Shown here one piece after another: positions 63,002 through 64,000 of a DNA stretch of 64,000 nucleotides. The position numbers and the translations under genes were made by a program. This DNA is from Cellulosilyticum sp. I15G10I2 (GTDB taxonomy: Bacteria > Bacillota > Clostridia > Lachnospirales > Cellulosilyticaceae). The stretch is taken from the NCBI RefSeq assembly GCF_900095725.1, contig NZ_FMMP01000006.1, positions 1,116,001-1,180,000 of the forward strand, in the 5' to 3' direction. The notes under the pieces were generated by a model. The model was not told the origin of the DNA. It made no database searches and worked only from the letters and a program-made list of their open reading frames with translations. The stretch's first letter is position 1; the number at the start of each line of letters is the position of its first letter.

Positions 63002-63616
63002 TTATACCATATTATTGATAAAAGAGGTATTATTTAGCGCTTCCACTACCGCAAAGTCATTGTCTATTGTAACAATTGTAAGTGATGCATTATCTATTTT
63101 AAAATGCCAATGAAGCTTAGGGCTCTGACAGATTAAATGAGATAAAATATTACGAATCGTTCCTGCATGGGCACATACAAGTACCGTTTGATTGTTATGT
63201 ATCTGCTTCATCTGATCCACCCATTTAGCAGTTCTTTTGTATGACTGTATAAGACTCTCTCCCGCTGGATAGCTATAATCATCCCCAAGTTCAATCATCT
63301 TAGAGATTTCTTCTGGATATTTAGCTTCAACTTCCTTTAAACCTAAACCTTCAAAATCACCGAAGCAAATCTCTCTTAAATCTTTTTCAAGATATATCTC
63401 CTTATTGTACTTATTGGCAATAGCTTGTACTGTTTTTATAGTGCGCGTTGAAGGACTTGCATAAATAGTATCAATTGTGTAATCCTCAATTTTTTTTGTT
63501 AACACCTCTATTTCCTTAATGCCTTTTTGACCGATTTCACTTTCATAAAAACCCGAAAACACTTTATGTTCATTGGCTTTGGTTGTAGCATGTCTCACTA
63601 AAATTAGTTTTAGCAT
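63002..63616 (-). CDS. Histidine phosphatase family protein (phosphoglycerate-mutase-like)
   Basis: 204 residues from the ATG at 63616 (GAGGAGGAAGCAG upstream); a longer frame lacks a ribosome-binding site. Catalytic motif LVRHATTKAN with its phospho-His, the second Arg in SPSTRTIKT, Glu in FGDFEGL and the second His in CAHAGTIRN. It may be a CobC-type alpha-ribazole phosphatase, given the neighbouring tetrapyrrole genes, but the motifs only support the superfamily. Confidence 0.88.
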   Translation of the reverse strand: MLKLILVRHATTKANEHKVFSGFYESEIGQKGIKEIEVLTKKIEDYTIDTIYASPSTRTIKTVQAIANKYNKEIYLEKDLREICFGDFEGLGLKEVEAKYPEEISKMIELGDDYSYPAGESLIQSYKRTAKWVDQMKQIHNNQTVLVCAHAGTIRNILSHLICQSPKLHWHFKIDNASLTIVTIDNDFAVVEALNNTSFINNMV

Positions 63617-63702
63617 CTGCTTCCTCCTCAACTTAATATAACCAGTATGAATCGTACTATCCTTAAAATTATTTAAAAGATATGGACGCATTGAATAACA
63701 AA

Positions 63703-63746
63703 AGAATGTAAAAATAAGTGGCTGCTGCTTCTTATTTCCACATTCT
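63703..63746 (-). terminator. Terminator of the M55 peptidase gene
   Basis: AGAATGT-G-GAAATAAG pairs with CTTATTTT-T-ACATTCT across a 12-nt loop, followed by TTTGTTATT on the minus strand. It starts 7 nt after the peptidase stop codon. Confidence 0.7.
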
Positions 63747-63752
63747 TATTTA

Positions 63753-64000
63753 TTACATAAACATCAGTAGCGTCAAAAGATCCATATAATTATTTGAGAC
63801 ATATCTAATCGTATACTCACCTATTTGCTCTGCCTTTGGATAAAAAGAATATTTATAAGCATCTTGATGCTTTTTAAACTCGACCTTTAGTTCATAAGTA
63901 TCTAACTGGCTTGTTGTAAAACTCACTATATTTTCTACAGCACGTTTAGCTGCTTTTTTAATACGTGCAGCGGCTACATTGGGATGAATACTTACAATTG
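63753..64000 (-). CDS. M55-family D-aminopeptidase (DppA-like), C-terminal part
   Basis: The last 82 codons of a gene that enters from beyond base 64000. SIHPNVAAARIKKAAKRAV and the tail ELKVEFKKHQDAYKYSFYP, then TIRYVSNNYMDLL, match the C-terminal region of DppA-type M55 peptidases, where the second segment packs against the active site. The metal-binding N-terminal half is outside the window. DppA releases D-amino acids from D-peptides, often in peptidoglycan recycling. Confidence 0.7.
   Translation of the reverse strand, partial: IVSIHPNVAAARIKKAAKRAVENIVSFTTSQLDTYELKVEFKKHQDAYKYSFYPKAEQIGEYTIRYVSNNYMDLLTLLMFM

Overview
The window reads as chromosomal DNA from an anaerobic low-GC Firmicute of the class Clostridia. 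The base composition is AT-rich, Shine-Dalgarno sites are strong (AGGAGG-type), and the gene set is typical: short-form HisG with HisZ, MutS2, YhaM, a PyrR-type RNA site, a multisubunit [FeFe]-hydrogenase and AsrABC sulfite reductase. A Lachnospirales relative such as Cellulosilyticum is a reasonable guess, but that is inference. Almost every gene is on the minus strand. The one clear plus-strand gene is a dicarboxylate/amino-acid symporter at 58682-59833. No rRNA, tRNA or CRISPR array was seen.

Layout (the minus-strand genes are transcribed right to left). 1-1.8 kb: the N-terminal part of a Tet(M)-like ribosomal-protection GTPase, then a small graveyard holding a broken ParE-type toxin and a truncated IS110 transposase. 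1.8-3.7 kb: a TetR regulator with a clear promoter/operator and the short-chain dehydrogenase it probably controls. 4-9 kb: rlmD, a small unknown gene, a Cas4-like nuclease split over two overlapping membrane-anchored ORFs, yhaM and htrA. 9-13.6 kb: mutS2 followed by a response regulator/histidine kinase pair. 13.7-18.8 kb: an SH3-NlpC/P60 cell-wall hydrolase, trmL, a long imperfect palindromic repeat, topB and an asparaginase. 18.8-26.5 kb: a complete his operon (hisZGDCBHAF-IE) except for a histidinol-phosphatase. 26.6-30.6 kb: a protein kinase, vWA protein, PP2C phosphatase and Sel1-repeat protein with its own promoter and terminator, resembling the TerY-P triad. 30.7-35.4 kb: rubredoxin, a RIC/ScdA iron-sulfur repair protein, an FNT channel and asrABC. 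35.5-38.4 kb: a Cache-HAMP-PAS-GGDEF-EAL protein. 38.6-43 kb: a four-subunit NAD(P)-linked [FeFe]-hydrogenase. 43.1-46.8 kb: gnd-zwf plus a cyclase-family gene. 47-48 kb: an EamA permease. 48.3-58.5 kb: the pyr operon (pyrBCF-carAB-pyrKDE) with an elaborate leader. 59.9-64 kb: a HAD phosphatase, a divergent thymidine-kinase-like protein, sirC, hemB, a histidine phosphatase and the end of an M55 peptidase.

Functional links: sirC and hemB make siroheme precursors that AsrC needs; the FNT channel beside asrABC could export the sulfide made; RIC and rubredoxin fit iron-sulfur and redox protection in an anaerobe; gnd-zwf supply NADPH; pyr and his are complete or nearly complete biosynthetic units.

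The most interesting item is the pyr leader (58177-58470). A sigma-A promoter is followed by a PyrR-type hairpin directly abutting the ribosome-binding site of a 58-residue leader ORF. That ORF contains a U-run and ends inside an intrinsic terminator. A 10-nt sequence near the transcript's 5' end duplicates part of the terminator's 3' arm and could form an antiterminator. This suggests attenuation that combines PyrR binding with E. coli pyrL-style coupling.
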